DNA of 64,000 nucleotides from Streptomyces sp. col6 (GTDB taxonomy: Bacteria; Actinomycetota; Actinomycetes; Streptomycetales; Streptomycetaceae). The notes under the pieces are model-generated. The model saw only the letters and a program-made list of their open reading frames with translations. It did not search any database and was not told the DNA's origin. Position numbers and translations under genes: made by a program. Location of the stretch: the NCBI RefSeq assembly GCF_008042035.1, contig NZ_RDBL01000006.1, positions 1,659,166 to 1,723,165 on the forward strand. Direction: 5' to 3'. This document shows positions 46,194 through 55,465 of the stretch, piece by piece (the first letter of the stretch is position 1; each line of letters opens with the position of its first letter).

Positions 46194-47714
46194 ATGAGCA
46201 GTGGCAACCGGAGCGAAGCAGTGGACGTCAGAAAAAGCTATGAGGTGCGCACCTACGGGTGCCAGATGAACGTCCACGACTCCGAGCGCTTGTCGGGGCT
46301 CCTGGAGGACGCCGGATACGTCCGCGCGCCCGAGGGCTCCGACGGCGACGCCGACGTCGTCGTCTTCAACACCTGCGCGGTCCGTGAGAACGCCGACAAC
46401 AAGCTCTACGGCAACCTCGGCCGGCTCGCCCCGATGAAGACCAAGCGTCCCGGAATGCAGATCGCGGTCGGCGGCTGCCTCGCCCAGAAGGACCGCGACA
46501 CCATCGTGCGGCGGGCGCCCTGGGTGGACGTCGTCTTCGGTACGCACAACATCGGCAAGCTGCCGGTGCTGCTGGAGCGCGCCCGTATCCAGGAGGAGGC
46601 GCAGGTCGAGATCGCCGAATCCCTGGAGGCCTTCCCCTCCACGCTGCCCACCCGCCGCGAGTCCGCGTACGCCGCGTGGGTCTCCATCTCCGTGGGCTGC
46701 AACAACACCTGCACCTTCTGCATCGTTCCGGCCCTGCGCGGGAAGGAGAAGGACCGCCGCACCGGCGACATCCTCGCCGAGATCGAGGCCCTGGTCGCCG
46801 AGGGCGTCTCGGAGATCACCCTGCTCGGCCAGAACGTCAACGCCTACGGCTCCGACATCGGCGACCGCGAGGCCTTCTCCAAGCTGCTGCGCGCCTGCGG
46901 GAAGATCGAGGGCCTGGAGCGCGTCCGCTTCACCTCGCCGCACCCGCGCGACTTCACCGACGACGTCATCGCCGCCATGGCCGAGACGCCGAACGTGATG
47001 CCGCAGCTGCACATGCCGATGCAGTCCGGTTCGGACACGGTCCTCAAGGCGATGCGCCGCTCCTACCGGCAGGAACGCTTCCTCGGGATCATCGAGAAGG
47101 TCCGCGCCGCGATGCCCGACGCCGCGATCTCCACCGACATCATCGTCGGCTTCCCCGGTGAGACCGAGGAGGACTTCGAACAGACCATGCACGCGGTCCG
47201 CGAGGCGCGCTTCGCGAACGCCTTCACCTTCCAGTACTCCAAGCGGCCCGGCACGCCCGCCGCCGACATGGAGGGGCAGATCCCCAAGGAGGTCGTCCAG
47301 GAGCGCTACATGCGCCTGTCCGCCCTCCAGGAGGAGATCTCCTGGGAGGAGAACAAGAAGCAGGTCGGCCGCACCCTGGACGTCATGGTCGCCGAGGGCG
47401 AGGGCCGCAAGGACGGCGCCACCCACCGGCTCTCCGGCCGCGCCCCCGACAACCGCCTGGTCCACTTCACCAAGCCGGACCAGGACGTGCGCCCCGGCGA
47501 CGTGGTGACCGTCGAGATCACCTATGCCGCCCCGCACCACCTGCTCGCCGAGGGCGTCCCGCTCGCGGTGCGCCGGACCCGCTCGGGCGACGCCTGGGAG
47601 AAGCGCAACGCCGCCGCTGCCGCCAAGCCGGCCGGCGTCATGCTCGGCCTGCCCGGCATCGGCGCCCCCGCGCCCCTGCCGGCGGCGGCCGCCCCGGGCT
47701 GCGGCTGCGACTGA
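46194..47714 (+). CDS. miaB: tRNA-2-methylthio-N6-dimethylallyladenosine synthase MiaB
   Basis: 506 residues. N-terminal cluster Cys23, Cys61, Cys95; radical-SAM triad Cys169/173/176 (CNNTCTFC); TRAM domain near 395-460; and an Ala/Pro-rich tail ending GCGCD. It adds the methylthio group to i6A37 made by MiaA (48968). The ATG at 46194 has TACCCT 6 nt upstream and no ribosome site, suggesting a leaderless message. Confidence 0.95.
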   Translation: MSSGNRSEAVDVRKSYEVRTYGCQMNVHDSERLSGLLEDAGYVRAPEGSDGDADVVVFNTCAVRENADNKLYGNLGRLAPMKTKRPGMQIAVGGCLAQKDRDTIVRRAPWVDVVFGTHNIGKLPVLLERARIQEEAQVEIAESLEAFPSTLPTRRESAYAAWVSISVGCNNTCTFCIVPALRGKEKDRRTGDILAEIEALVAEGVSEITLLGQNVNAYGSDIGDREAFSKLLRACGKIEGLERVRFTSPHPRDFTDDVIAAMAETPNVMPQLHMPMQSGSDTVLKAMRRSYRQERFLGIIEKVRAAMPDAAISTDIIVGFPGETEEDFEQTMHAVREARFANAFTFQYSKRPGTPAADMEGQIPKEVVQERYMRLSALQEEISWEENKKQVGRTLDVMVAEGEGRKDGATHRLSGRAPDNRLVHFTKPDQDVRPGDVVTVEITYAAPHHLLAEGVPLAVRRTRSGDAWEKRNAAAAAKPAGVMLGLPGIGAPAPLPAAAAPGCGCD

Positions 47715-47785
47715 CGCACGGAGCGGGGGCGGGGCCGGCCCTGTACGCGTAGGCGTGCTCGGCGGGCCGCAGTACGCTGCCGACC

Positions 47786-48499
47786 ATGCTTGTCGCCGCC
47801 GCTGTCTGCCCCTGCCCGCCGCTGCTCGTCCCCGACGTGGCCGCCGGTGCCGCGCCCGAGCTGGACGCCGCCAGGACGGCGTGCGCCGACGCCCTGGGCG
47901 TCCTCGCGCCCTCCCGGCCGGATCTGCTCGTGGTGATCGGTCCGGCCGGCCCGGCGGGTCACGGCACCCACCCGGAGGGCGCCGTCGGAGATTTCCGAGA
48001 GTTCGGCGTCGGTCTGGAGGTCCGGCTCGGCCGGGACCGGGGAACGCCCGCCGGGCGCCCGCTCCCACCCTCGCTCGCCGTGGGCGCCTGGCTGCTGGCC
48101 CGTACGGGCTGGACGGGCGCCCCCGTCGAGGGCCTGGGCGTGGAGGAGACGCTGGAGACCGCACGCTGTACGGAGACGGGGCGGGAGCTGGCCGGCCGGG
48201 CGGACCGGGTCGCGCTGCTGGTGATGGGCGACGGCAGTGCCTGCCGCACCCTGAAGGCCCCGGGATACCTGGACGAGCGCGCCGCGGCGTTCGACGCGGA
48301 GGCCGCTCGGGCCCTGGGCGCCGCCGACCCGGAGGCGCTGACTGCGCTGGACGCGTCGCTCGCGTACGCACTCAAGGCCGCGGGCCGTGCGCCCTGGCAG
48401 GTGCTCGCGGGGGCGGCGGACGGCGCCGGTCCGGCCGGACGGCTGCTGTACGAGGACGCGCCGTACGGAGTCGGCTACCTGGTCGCCGCCTGGTCCTGA
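47786..48499 (+). CDS. LigB-like class III extradiol dioxygenase-fold protein
   Basis: 237 residues, beginning MLVAAAVCPCPPLLVPDV. It belongs to the conserved actinobacterial family placed between miaB and miaA, with a LigB-type fold (LLVVIGPAG, VALLVMGDGSACR, GRLLYEDAPYGVGYLVAAW). The usual His ligands are poorly conserved, so enzymatic dioxygenation is doubtful. The function is unknown; the steady company of tRNA-modification genes is the best clue. Confidence 0.8.
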   Translation: MLVAAAVCPCPPLLVPDVAAGAAPELDAARTACADALGVLAPSRPDLLVVIGPAGPAGHGTHPEGAVGDFREFGVGLEVRLGRDRGTPAGRPLPPSLAVGAWLLARTGWTGAPVEGLGVEETLETARCTETGRELAGRADRVALLVMGDGSACRTLKAPGYLDERAAAFDAEAARALGAADPEALTALDASLAYALKAAGRAPWQVLAGAADGAGPAGRLLYEDAPYGVGYLVAAWS

Positions 48500-48514
48500 G
48501 GACCGCGGGACGCG

Positions 48515-48551
48515 CGAAGGGCCCCGAAGCGCAACGCTTCGGGGCCCTTCG
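48515..48551. terminator. Bidirectional terminator
   Basis: A 17-bp perfect stem with a CAA loop, between the convergent LigB-like gene and the antitoxin-like gene. Confidence 0.93.
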
Positions 48552-48561
48552 CCGCTCGCTG

Positions 48562-48822
48562 TCAGGCGGCGGGCGGCGGTGTGGTGCCGCCCGCGGGCGG
48601 CTGCGTGCCGCCGTCCTTGTGCGCCAGCTTGTCCACCGCGTCCTTGGCCTTCTGCCGGCCGGTCACGATCTTGTCGCTGTATTTGCCCTTGGTCTTCTCG
48701 TCCACCGTCCGGGCGGCCTTCTCCAGGCCCTGGTCGATCTTGTCCCCGTGCTGCTGCGCGAGGTCGCTGACCTTCTCCTTCGCCGGGGCCAGCTTCGCCT
48801 TCACATTGTCCATGAAGCCCAT
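48562..48822 (-). CDS. Rv0909/MT0933-like small antitoxin-family protein
   Basis: 86 residues. A charged, Lys-rich helical protein beginning MGFMDNVKAKLAPAKEKVSD, like the actinobacterial Rv0909 antitoxin family, with a Gly/Pro tail. No toxin gene adjoins it, so an antitoxin role is unproven; many Streptomyces copies are solitary. It has a GAGAAGGTG ribosome site. Confidence 0.75.
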   Translation of the reverse strand: MGFMDNVKAKLAPAKEKVSDLAQQHGDKIDQGLEKAARTVDEKTKGKYSDKIVTGRQKAKDAVDKLAHKDGGTQPPAGGTTPPPAA

Positions 48823-48967
48823 CGGGCACCTTCTCCGCTCGGAAACTGTGAGAAATAACCCATATGTACAACCACTGTACGGGGAAGACCGCACTGTCGC
48901 GTCACCTTCCCCGTCCGGGCTTCCCTCATTCGGGATACGCGGCGCAGGTTTGAGGGAGACTGAGCCG

Positions 48968-49906
48968 GTGACAAGCTCAGCTCCCGCACCTCGGGTCATC
49001 ACCGTCGTCGGCCCCACCGCAGCAGGCAAGTCCGACCTGGGGGTGTACCTCGCCCAACGGCTCGACGGCGAGGTGATCAACGCCGACTCCATGCAGCTCT
49101 ACCGGGGGATGGACATCGGCACAGCCAAGCTCACGCTCGCCGAGCGCGCGGCCGTCCCGCACCGGCTGCTGGACATCTGGGACGTCACCGAGACCGCCAG
49201 CGTCGCCGAGTACCAGCGTCTCGCCCGCGCCGAGATCGACCGGCTGCTCGCCGAGGGCCGCACCCCGATCCTGGTCGGCGGCTCCGGCCTGTACGTGAAG
49301 GGCGCGATCGACGCCCTCGAGTTCCCCGGCACGGACCCCGGAGTCCGGGCCGCGCTGGAGGCGGAGCTGGCCGAGCACGGCTCCGGGGCCCTGCACGCGC
49401 GGCTCGCCGCCGCCGACCCCGAGGCCGGCCGCGCGATCCTGCCGAGCAACGGCCGGCGCATCGTCCGGGCCCTGGAGGTCATCGAGATCACCGGCAAGCC
49501 CTTCACCGCGAACCTCCCCGGCGACGACGCGGTGTACGACGCCGTCCAGATCGGCGTCGACGTGGCCCGCCCCGAACTCGACGAGCGCATCGCCCTGCGC
49601 GTCGACCGCATGTGGGAGGCCGGACTCGTGGACGAGGTGCGCGCCCTGGAGGCGCAGGGGCTGCGCGAAGGGCGTACCGCCTCCCGCGCGCTGGGCTACC
49701 AGCAGGTGCTCTCCGCGCTCGTCGGCGAGTGCACCGAGGACCAGGCGCGCGCCGAGACCGTGCGCGCCACCAAACGCTTCGCGCGCCGTCAGGACTCCTG
49801 GTTCCGCCGCGACCCGCGCGTCCAGTGGCTGAGCGGCGCCGTGGAACACCGCGGGGAACTCCCGCGCCAGGCGCTGGCGTTGGTCGAACGGGCGGTTACA
49901 GCCTGA
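48968..49906 (+). CDS. miaA: tRNA dimethylallyltransferase MiaA
   Basis: 312 residues from GTG 48968. P-loop GPTAAGKS (15-22), the DSMQLYRGMDIGTAK substrate segment, GGSGLYVKG, and the C-terminal ALGYQQV and TKRFARRQDSWFRR tRNA-binding motifs. It attaches the dimethylallyl group to A37, the substrate of MiaB upstream. Confidence 0.96.
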   Translation: MTSSAPAPRVITVVGPTAAGKSDLGVYLAQRLDGEVINADSMQLYRGMDIGTAKLTLAERAAVPHRLLDIWDVTETASVAEYQRLARAEIDRLLAEGRTPILVGGSGLYVKGAIDALEFPGTDPGVRAALEAELAEHGSGALHARLAAADPEAGRAILPSNGRRIVRALEVIEITGKPFTANLPGDDAVYDAVQIGVDVARPELDERIALRVDRMWEAGLVDEVRALEAQGLREGRTASRALGYQQVLSALVGECTEDQARAETVRATKRFARRQDSWFRRDPRVQWLSGAVEHRGELPRQALALVERAVTA

Positions 49907-50010
49907 TCACGTGATGGCATCGGGACGCTCCGCCCGTCATTTCGGCGACCCCGGCCGTGCCATCATCGAGCATCGATCGACTGGAGTCCGAGTTGGGAGG
50001 GCGCGTGGCG

Positions 50011-50463
50011 ATGGAGGCCGGCCCTCGCGACACGGAACAGGACGCGCCGGAACACGGCGCACCGGGCGCCGGGCCCGAGGCGGGGAGCCTCAGCCCGGAC
50101 GGGCCCGACGAGCTCGACGTGACCCCCGAGGTCGAGGTCGAACTGCGTCCCGCCCGCAGGCTGCGCATCTGGCAGCTGGCGCCCATCGTCACGCTCGCCG
50201 CGGTGGGATCGCTGATGTTCGCCTTCCCCCTCGCCTTCGAGTTCGGCGACGGTGGCGCGGTCGTGGCCATGCTGGGCCTCCTGATCAGCTGCTGTGCCGC
50301 CGGGTGGTCCATGATGGCCGCCCGCCGCGTCGGCCACACCTGGCCGGGACTGCCGTCCAGGGCTTCGTCCCAGCGCCCCGACTGGCGCGTGGTGGCGCTC
50401 TACGCCGGGGTCTGCGCCGTGCTCGTCGCGCTCGCCGTCTGGCGCGTGGCGCGGCTGCGCTGA
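50011..50463 (+). CDS. Hypothetical membrane protein between miaA and dapF
   Basis: 150 residues from ATG 50011, chosen for GGGAGGG 9-15 nt upstream; GTG 50005 and 49957 are alternatives. An acidic/Pro-rich cytoplasmic N-terminus (about 1-50) and three hydrophobic helices (about 58-78, 82-102 and 125-145). I do not recognise a family. It lies 95 nt before dapF. Confidence 0.75.
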   Translation: MEAGPRDTEQDAPEHGAPGAGPEAGSLSPDGPDELDVTPEVEVELRPARRLRIWQLAPIVTLAAVGSLMFAFPLAFEFGDGGAVVAMLGLLISCCAAGWSMMAARRVGHTWPGLPSRASSQRPDWRVVALYAGVCAVLVALAVWRVARLR

Positions 50464-50558
50464 CCTGCGGGAGCCGCGGGGCCGAGGCGCGGTCCGGGCC
50501 GCTGTCCGCACGGTGGGCCGTTTTTCCCGCCGTCGGAGCCGCCTCGTACAGTTGATCC

Positions 50559-51431
50559 GTGACCACCTCGCAGATCAGCTTCCTCAAGGGCCACGGCACC
50601 GAGAACGACTTCGTGATCGTTCCCGACCCGGACAACGCCGTCGCCCTGCCCGCTCCCGTTGTCGCGCGGCTCTGCGACCGCCGCGCCGGCATCGGCGGCG
50701 ACGGTCTGCTGCACGTCGTGCGGTCCGCGGCGCACCCCGAGGCGCGGGACATGGCGCAGGACGCCGAGTGGTTCATGGACTACCGGAACTCCGACGGCTC
50801 CGTCGCCGAGATGTGCGGCAACGGCGTACGGGTCTTCGCGCGCTACCTCCAGCGCGCCGGTCTCGTCGAGGAGGGCGACCTCGCGGTCGCCACCCGGGGC
50901 GGCGTGAAGCAGGTCCACCTCGCCAAGAACGGCGACGTCACCGTCTCCATGGGCCGCGCCCTGCTCCCCGCCGACGGCGTCACCGTCACCGTCGGCGGCC
51001 GTGACTGGCACGCCCGCAACGTCAACATGGGCAACCCGCACGCGGTGGCGTTCGTCGACGACCTGGCGCACGCCGGTGATCTGTTCACCGAACCCGCCTT
51101 CGCGCCGGCCGCCGTCTACCCCGACGGGGTCAACATCGAGTTCGTCGTGGACCGCGGCCCCCGCCACGTCGCCATGCGGGTCCACGAGCGCGGCTCCGGC
51201 GAGACCCGCTCCTGCGGGACCGGAGCCTGCGCGGTGGCCGTCGCGGCGGCCCGCCGGGACGGGGCCGACCCCGCGAGGACCGGCGAGCCGGCCACGTACA
51301 CCGTCGATCTGCCGGGTGGCAGCCTCGTCATCACCGAGCGTCCGGACGGCGGGATCGAGATGACCGGACCGGCCGTCATCGTCGCCGAGGGCAAGATCGA
51401 TCCGGCCTGGCTCGAAACGCTGAACGGGTAA
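50559..51431 (+). CDS. dapF: Diaminopimelate epimerase
   Basis: 290 residues from GTG 50559. The two catalytic cysteines are Cys86 (EMCGNGVR) and Cys219 (SCGTGACA). It converts LL- to meso-diaminopimelate, although Streptomyces peptidoglycan uses LL-DAP, so this enzyme mainly feeds lysine synthesis. TACAGT ends 6 nt before the GTG, suggesting a leaderless message. Confidence 0.95.
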   Translation: MTTSQISFLKGHGTENDFVIVPDPDNAVALPAPVVARLCDRRAGIGGDGLLHVVRSAAHPEARDMAQDAEWFMDYRNSDGSVAEMCGNGVRVFARYLQRAGLVEEGDLAVATRGGVKQVHLAKNGDVTVSMGRALLPADGVTVTVGGRDWHARNVNMGNPHAVAFVDDLAHAGDLFTEPAFAPAAVYPDGVNIEFVVDRGPRHVAMRVHERGSGETRSCGTGACAVAVAAARRDGADPARTGEPATYTVDLPGGSLVITERPDGGIEMTGPAVIVAEGKIDPAWLETLNG

Positions 51432-51570
51432 CTCATCGCTCGAATGGGTGATCCGTTTCACGCTGGGCGAGAGCGGGACTCCGCCACGTGGTGGGCTCGG
51501 TAGCATCAAGCACCGGCCCGGAGGCGCGCCGCACCTCCCCACCGCCGGTCGACGTCGCCGGAGGTGCCCC

Positions 51571-53679
51571 ATGAGTGCAGAGGCCACCAGCCCAGGTGCT
51601 CCCATCCGCAGGCGGGGCCTTCCCCGGATCGATCTCCGCAGGCTCGGCAGGGCCGCCCTGTTCGGCCCGGTCTCCCGCGACCGGCTCTCCGACGCCATCG
51701 CGCACGTCGCCGAGGCGCACCGGGCCCACCACCCCGACGCCGACCTCTCCGTCCTGCACCGGGCCTACCTGCTCGCCGAGACCTCGCACCGGGGGCAGAT
51801 GCGCAAGAGCGGCGAGCCCTACATCACCCATCCGCTCGCCGTCACGCTCATCCTCGCCGAGCTGGGGGCCGAGACCACCACGCTGACCGCCTCCCTGCTC
51901 CACGACACGGTCGAGGACACCGAGGTGACCCTCGACCAGGTGCGGGAACAGTTCGGCGAGGAGGTCTGCTACCTCGTCGACGGCGTCACCAAACTCGAAA
52001 AGGTCGACTACGGGGCCGCCGCCGAACCCGAGACCTTCCGCAAGATGCTGGTCGCCACCGGGGACGACGTCCGGGTCATGTCGATCAAGCTCGCCGACCG
52101 GCTGCACAACATGCGCACCCTCGGCGTGATGCGCCCCGAGAAACAGGCCAGGATCGCCAAGGTCACCCGCGACGTGCTGATCCCCCTCGCGGAACGGCTC
52201 GGCGTCCAGGCGCTCAAGACCGAGCTGGAGGACCTGGTCTTCGCCATCCTCCACCCCGAGGAGTACGCCCGTGCCAGCGCGCTGGCCGAGGCGGCGGCGG
52301 AGGGACCCGACCCCCTCGGCGCCATGGCGGTGAACGTGGCCTCGGTCCTGCGGGAAGCGGACATCTCGTCGGAGGTCCTGGTCAGGCCCCGCCACCTCGT
52401 CTCCGTCCACCGCGTCCGGATGAAACGCGGCGAACTGCGCGGCAGCGACTTCGGACGGGTCCTGGTGCTCGTCGGTGAGGACGCCGACTGCTACGCCGTC
52501 CTCGGCGAGCTGCACACCTGCTTCACGCCGGTGATCTCCGAGTTCAAGGACTTCATCGCCGCCCCCAAGTTCAACCTGTACCAGTCGCTGCACACGGCTG
52601 TGGTGGGCCCGGACGGCGAGGTCGCCGAGGTCCTCATCCGCACCCACCGCATGCACAAGGTCGCCGAGGCCGGCGTCGTCGCGCTCGGCAATCCGTACGT
52701 CCCGGACGCCACCCCCCAGACCGCCGAACCGGCCGACGGCGAACGCGCCGACCCCACCCGCCCCGGCTGGCTCTCCCGCCTTCTCCAGTGGCAGCAGTCG
52801 GCCCCCGACCCCGACACCTTCTGGACCACCCTGCGCGCCGATCTCGCCCAGGACCGCGAGATCACCGTCTTCCGCACGGACGGCGGCATGCTCGGCCTCC
52901 CCGCCGGCGCCAGCTGCGTCGACGCGGCCTACGCCCAGCACGGGGACGCGGCCCACGCCTGCATCGGGGCCCGGGTGAACGGACGGCTGGCCACGCTCGG
53001 CACCGTGCTCAAGGACGGCGACACCGTGCAGCCGCTGCTGGCCGAGGACGCCGCGTCCGGCCCCTCGCCGGACTGGCTCGACCACGCGCGCACGCCCGCC
53101 GCCCGCATCGCGATCACCGGCTGGCTCGACGCCCACCCGCAGACGGCGGAGACCGGGCAGCCGGGCGTACCGGCCCGCCGCGATCCGCAGCCCGCCGCGC
53201 CGGAGTCCGCCCCGCCCGCCGCGCCGGAGCCCGCCCGGACCCGTACCGCGACCGCCGTGGCCGAGCGGCCGGACACCGCCGTTCGGCTCGCCGGGTGCTG
53301 TACGCCCGTACCCCCCGACGAGGTCACCGGCTTCCCCGTGCGCGGCGGCGCCGCCGTCACCGTGCACCGGCTGGAGTGTCCCGCGGTGGCGCGCATGGAG
53401 GCCGTCGGCCGGGCGCCCGTCGCGGTGAGCTGGGGCGACGAGCAGGCGTGCCGGGTGACTCTGGTCGCTGAATCGTTCGGCCGGCCCCGACTGCTCGCCG
53501 ACCTCACCGAGGCGATCGCCGGCGCGGACGCCGCCGTCGTCTCCGCCACCGTGGAGCCCCCGAGCGAACAGCGCGTACGGCACACCTACACACTGCGGCT
53601 CCCGGACGCGGCCGGGCTGCCCGCCCTGATGCGCGCCATGCGCGAGGTACCCGGCGTCTACGACGTGAGCCGCGTCTGA
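51571..53679 (+). CDS. rshA: RelA/SpoT homologue with intact hydrolase and degenerate synthetase
   Basis: 702 residues from ATG 51571 (CCGGAGGTG upstream). The HD hydrolase (about 50-195) has YITHPLAV, LLHDTVEDT and KLADRLHNMRTL, all intact. The synthetase (about 235-360) keeps NLYQSLHT but has GSDFGRV where active enzymes have DF-D-D and EVLIRT where they have E-x-Q-IRT. The ATP loop is also altered (RPRHLVSVHRVRMKRG). TGS (about 425-490), the CCTPVP zinc-finger-like motif and an ACT domain follow. Probably a ppGpp hydrolase; the main synthetase of Streptomyces, RelA, lies elsewhere. This matches the second S. coelicolor RSH, RshA. Confidence 0.88.
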   Translation: MSAEATSPGAPIRRRGLPRIDLRRLGRAALFGPVSRDRLSDAIAHVAEAHRAHHPDADLSVLHRAYLLAETSHRGQMRKSGEPYITHPLAVTLILAELGAETTTLTASLLHDTVEDTEVTLDQVREQFGEEVCYLVDGVTKLEKVDYGAAAEPETFRKMLVATGDDVRVMSIKLADRLHNMRTLGVMRPEKQARIAKVTRDVLIPLAERLGVQALKTELEDLVFAILHPEEYARASALAEAAAEGPDPLGAMAVNVASVLREADISSEVLVRPRHLVSVHRVRMKRGELRGSDFGRVLVLVGEDADCYAVLGELHTCFTPVISEFKDFIAAPKFNLYQSLHTAVVGPDGEVAEVLIRTHRMHKVAEAGVVALGNPYVPDATPQTAEPADGERADPTRPGWLSRLLQWQQSAPDPDTFWTTLRADLAQDREITVFRTDGGMLGLPAGASCVDAAYAQHGDAAHACIGARVNGRLATLGTVLKDGDTVQPLLAEDAASGPSPDWLDHARTPAARIAITGWLDAHPQTAETGQPGVPARRDPQPAAPESAPPAAPEPARTRTATAVAERPDTAVRLAGCCTPVPPDEVTGFPVRGGAAVTVHRLECPAVARMEAVGRAPVAVSWGDEQACRVTLVAESFGRPRLLADLTEAIAGADAAVVSATVEPPSEQRVRHTYTLRLPDAAGLPALMRAMREVPGVYDVSRV

Positions 53680-53868
53680 GGGGCCGCCCGTACCGCGCTC
53701 CGCCCCGGACCCCGCGCCGTTCGGAAGCGATGACGGACGCTGCGGCCCTCGGAAGCGGCCGGGCGCCGCCTGCGGCGGTCTCACCCGGGGCCGTATACCG
53801 CGTTCTCGTTCGGGTGGCGCGGCGCGCGCCGCGTCCTTCGGGCGGGGCGGCGCTGATAGCCGTAGTCC

Positions 53869-55323
53869 ATGCCGTTCCTCTTCCGCCGCTCCCGGGCCGC
53901 CCTGCTGGCCGCCGCGTCGGCCGCGCTCGTCGCAGCCACCCTGCCCGCCGCCCCGGTGCCTCTCGGCATCGGCGACCCGCTCTTCCCGCACCTCGGCAAC
54001 CCCGGGTACGACGTACTGGCCTACGACATCGGCCTCACCTACCAGGGGCGCAACGACGAGCCGCTGGACGCCGTCACCACCATCGAGGCACGGACGACCG
54101 AGCCGCTGGACCGGATCAACCTGGACTTCACCCGCGGCACCGTCCGCTCCGTCGCCGTGAACGGGCTGCGCGCCGGATTCGAGACCGCGGGCGAGGATCT
54201 CGTCGTCCGGCCGGCGGGCCGCATCCCGGCAGGAATCCCCCTGCGCATCACCGTCCGGCACACCAGCGATCCCACCGGTGAGCAGGACAGCGGCGGCTGG
54301 GTACGCACCTCCGACGGGCTCGCCATGGCCAATCAGGCCGATGCCGGTCACCGGGTGTTCCCGAGCAACGACCACCCCGCCGACAAGGCGTACTTCACCT
54401 TCCGCGTCACCGCGCCGAACGACCTGACGGTGGTGGCCAACGGGCTGCCCGCCGGCCGCAGCCGGCACGGCGGCAGCACCACCTGGACCTACCGCACCGA
54501 GCACCCCATGGCCACCGAACTGGCCCAGGTCAGCATCGGCGGCTCGACCGTGGTGCGGCGCACCGGACCGCACGGACTTCCGGTGCGCGACGTCGTACCG
54601 ACGGCCGACCGCGACCGGGTGGAGACCTGGCTGAAGAGGACCCCCGCCCAGCTGGAGTGGATGGAGCGGCAGGTCGGCCCGTACCCGTTCGAGAACTACG
54701 GAATCCTCGTCGCCGACACCGAGACCGGCTTCGAGCTGGAGACGCAGACCCTCTCCCTCTTCGAGCGGCGCCTGTTCACCGACACGCGCTTCCCCGCGTG
54801 GTACGTCGAGTCGGTCATGGTCCACGAGCTGGCCCACCAGTGGTTCGGCGACAGCGTCTCCCCGCGGACCTGGTCCGACCTCTGGCTGAACGAGGGGCAC
54901 GCCAGCTGGTACGAGGCGCGGTACACCGAGGACCACATGGACGCACCGCTGGAGGCACGTATGCGGAACGCCTACATCCGGTCGGACACCTGGCGCGCCG
55001 CCGGAGGGCCGCCCGCCCGGCCCGCGGCACCGAAGCCCGGCCAGAAGATCAGCCTGTTCCGGCCCGTCGTCTACGACGGCAGCGCCCTCGTCCTGTACGC
55101 GCTGCGCCAGGAGATCGGACACGACGCCTTCGGCCGGCTGGAACGGCGCTGGGTCCACAAGCACCGCGACTCCAACGCGGGCACGGCCGACTTCGTCCGG
55201 CTCGCCTCGCAGGTGTCGGGCCGCGACCTGACCGCGTTCTTCGACGGCTGGCTGTACGGGGCGAAGACGCCGCCCATGCCGGGGCACCCCGACTGGCGCA
55301 GCACCGCGCCGACAGGCGCGTAA
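53869..55323 (+). CDS. Secreted M1-family zinc metallopeptidase
   Basis: 484 residues. An N-terminal signal peptide (about 1-30, RRSRAALLAAASAALVAATLP), the aminopeptidase N-like beta domain and the catalytic HELAH (His319, Glu320, His323) with the second zinc Glu342 in LNEGHASWYE. The usual GxMEN exopeptidase motif is replaced by ELETQT, as in related secreted members. No C-terminal HEAT domain, so it is a short-form enzyme. TGATAG lies 8 nt before the ATG and no ribosome site is visible. Confidence 0.9.
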   Translation: MPFLFRRSRAALLAAASAALVAATLPAAPVPLGIGDPLFPHLGNPGYDVLAYDIGLTYQGRNDEPLDAVTTIEARTTEPLDRINLDFTRGTVRSVAVNGLRAGFETAGEDLVVRPAGRIPAGIPLRITVRHTSDPTGEQDSGGWVRTSDGLAMANQADAGHRVFPSNDHPADKAYFTFRVTAPNDLTVVANGLPAGRSRHGGSTTWTYRTEHPMATELAQVSIGGSTVVRRTGPHGLPVRDVVPTADRDRVETWLKRTPAQLEWMERQVGPYPFENYGILVADTETGFELETQTLSLFERRLFTDTRFPAWYVESVMVHELAHQWFGDSVSPRTWSDLWLNEGHASWYEARYTEDHMDAPLEARMRNAYIRSDTWRAAGGPPARPAAPKPGQKISLFRPVVYDGSALVLYALRQEIGHDAFGRLERRWVHKHRDSNAGTADFVRLASQVSGRDLTAFFDGWLYGAKTPPMPGHPDWRSTAPTGA

Positions 55324-55465
55324 ACCCGCGTGACGCCCCGCACGGACCGTGCCACTATCGACGGGTCGCCGCGGCGGCCGAGGCGGAGGGATTCCCGGAC
55401 GGGAATCATCCGGACAGGTCACGCGTTGTGACTGTCAGAACGACTCCCATCGACGTAAGGATCCA

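Noticed and set aside
51433..55422. 1329-codon minus-strand ORF spanning rsh and the peptidase gene
   Set aside because: Gly/Val/Arg/His-rich shadow that covers two clear + strand genes.
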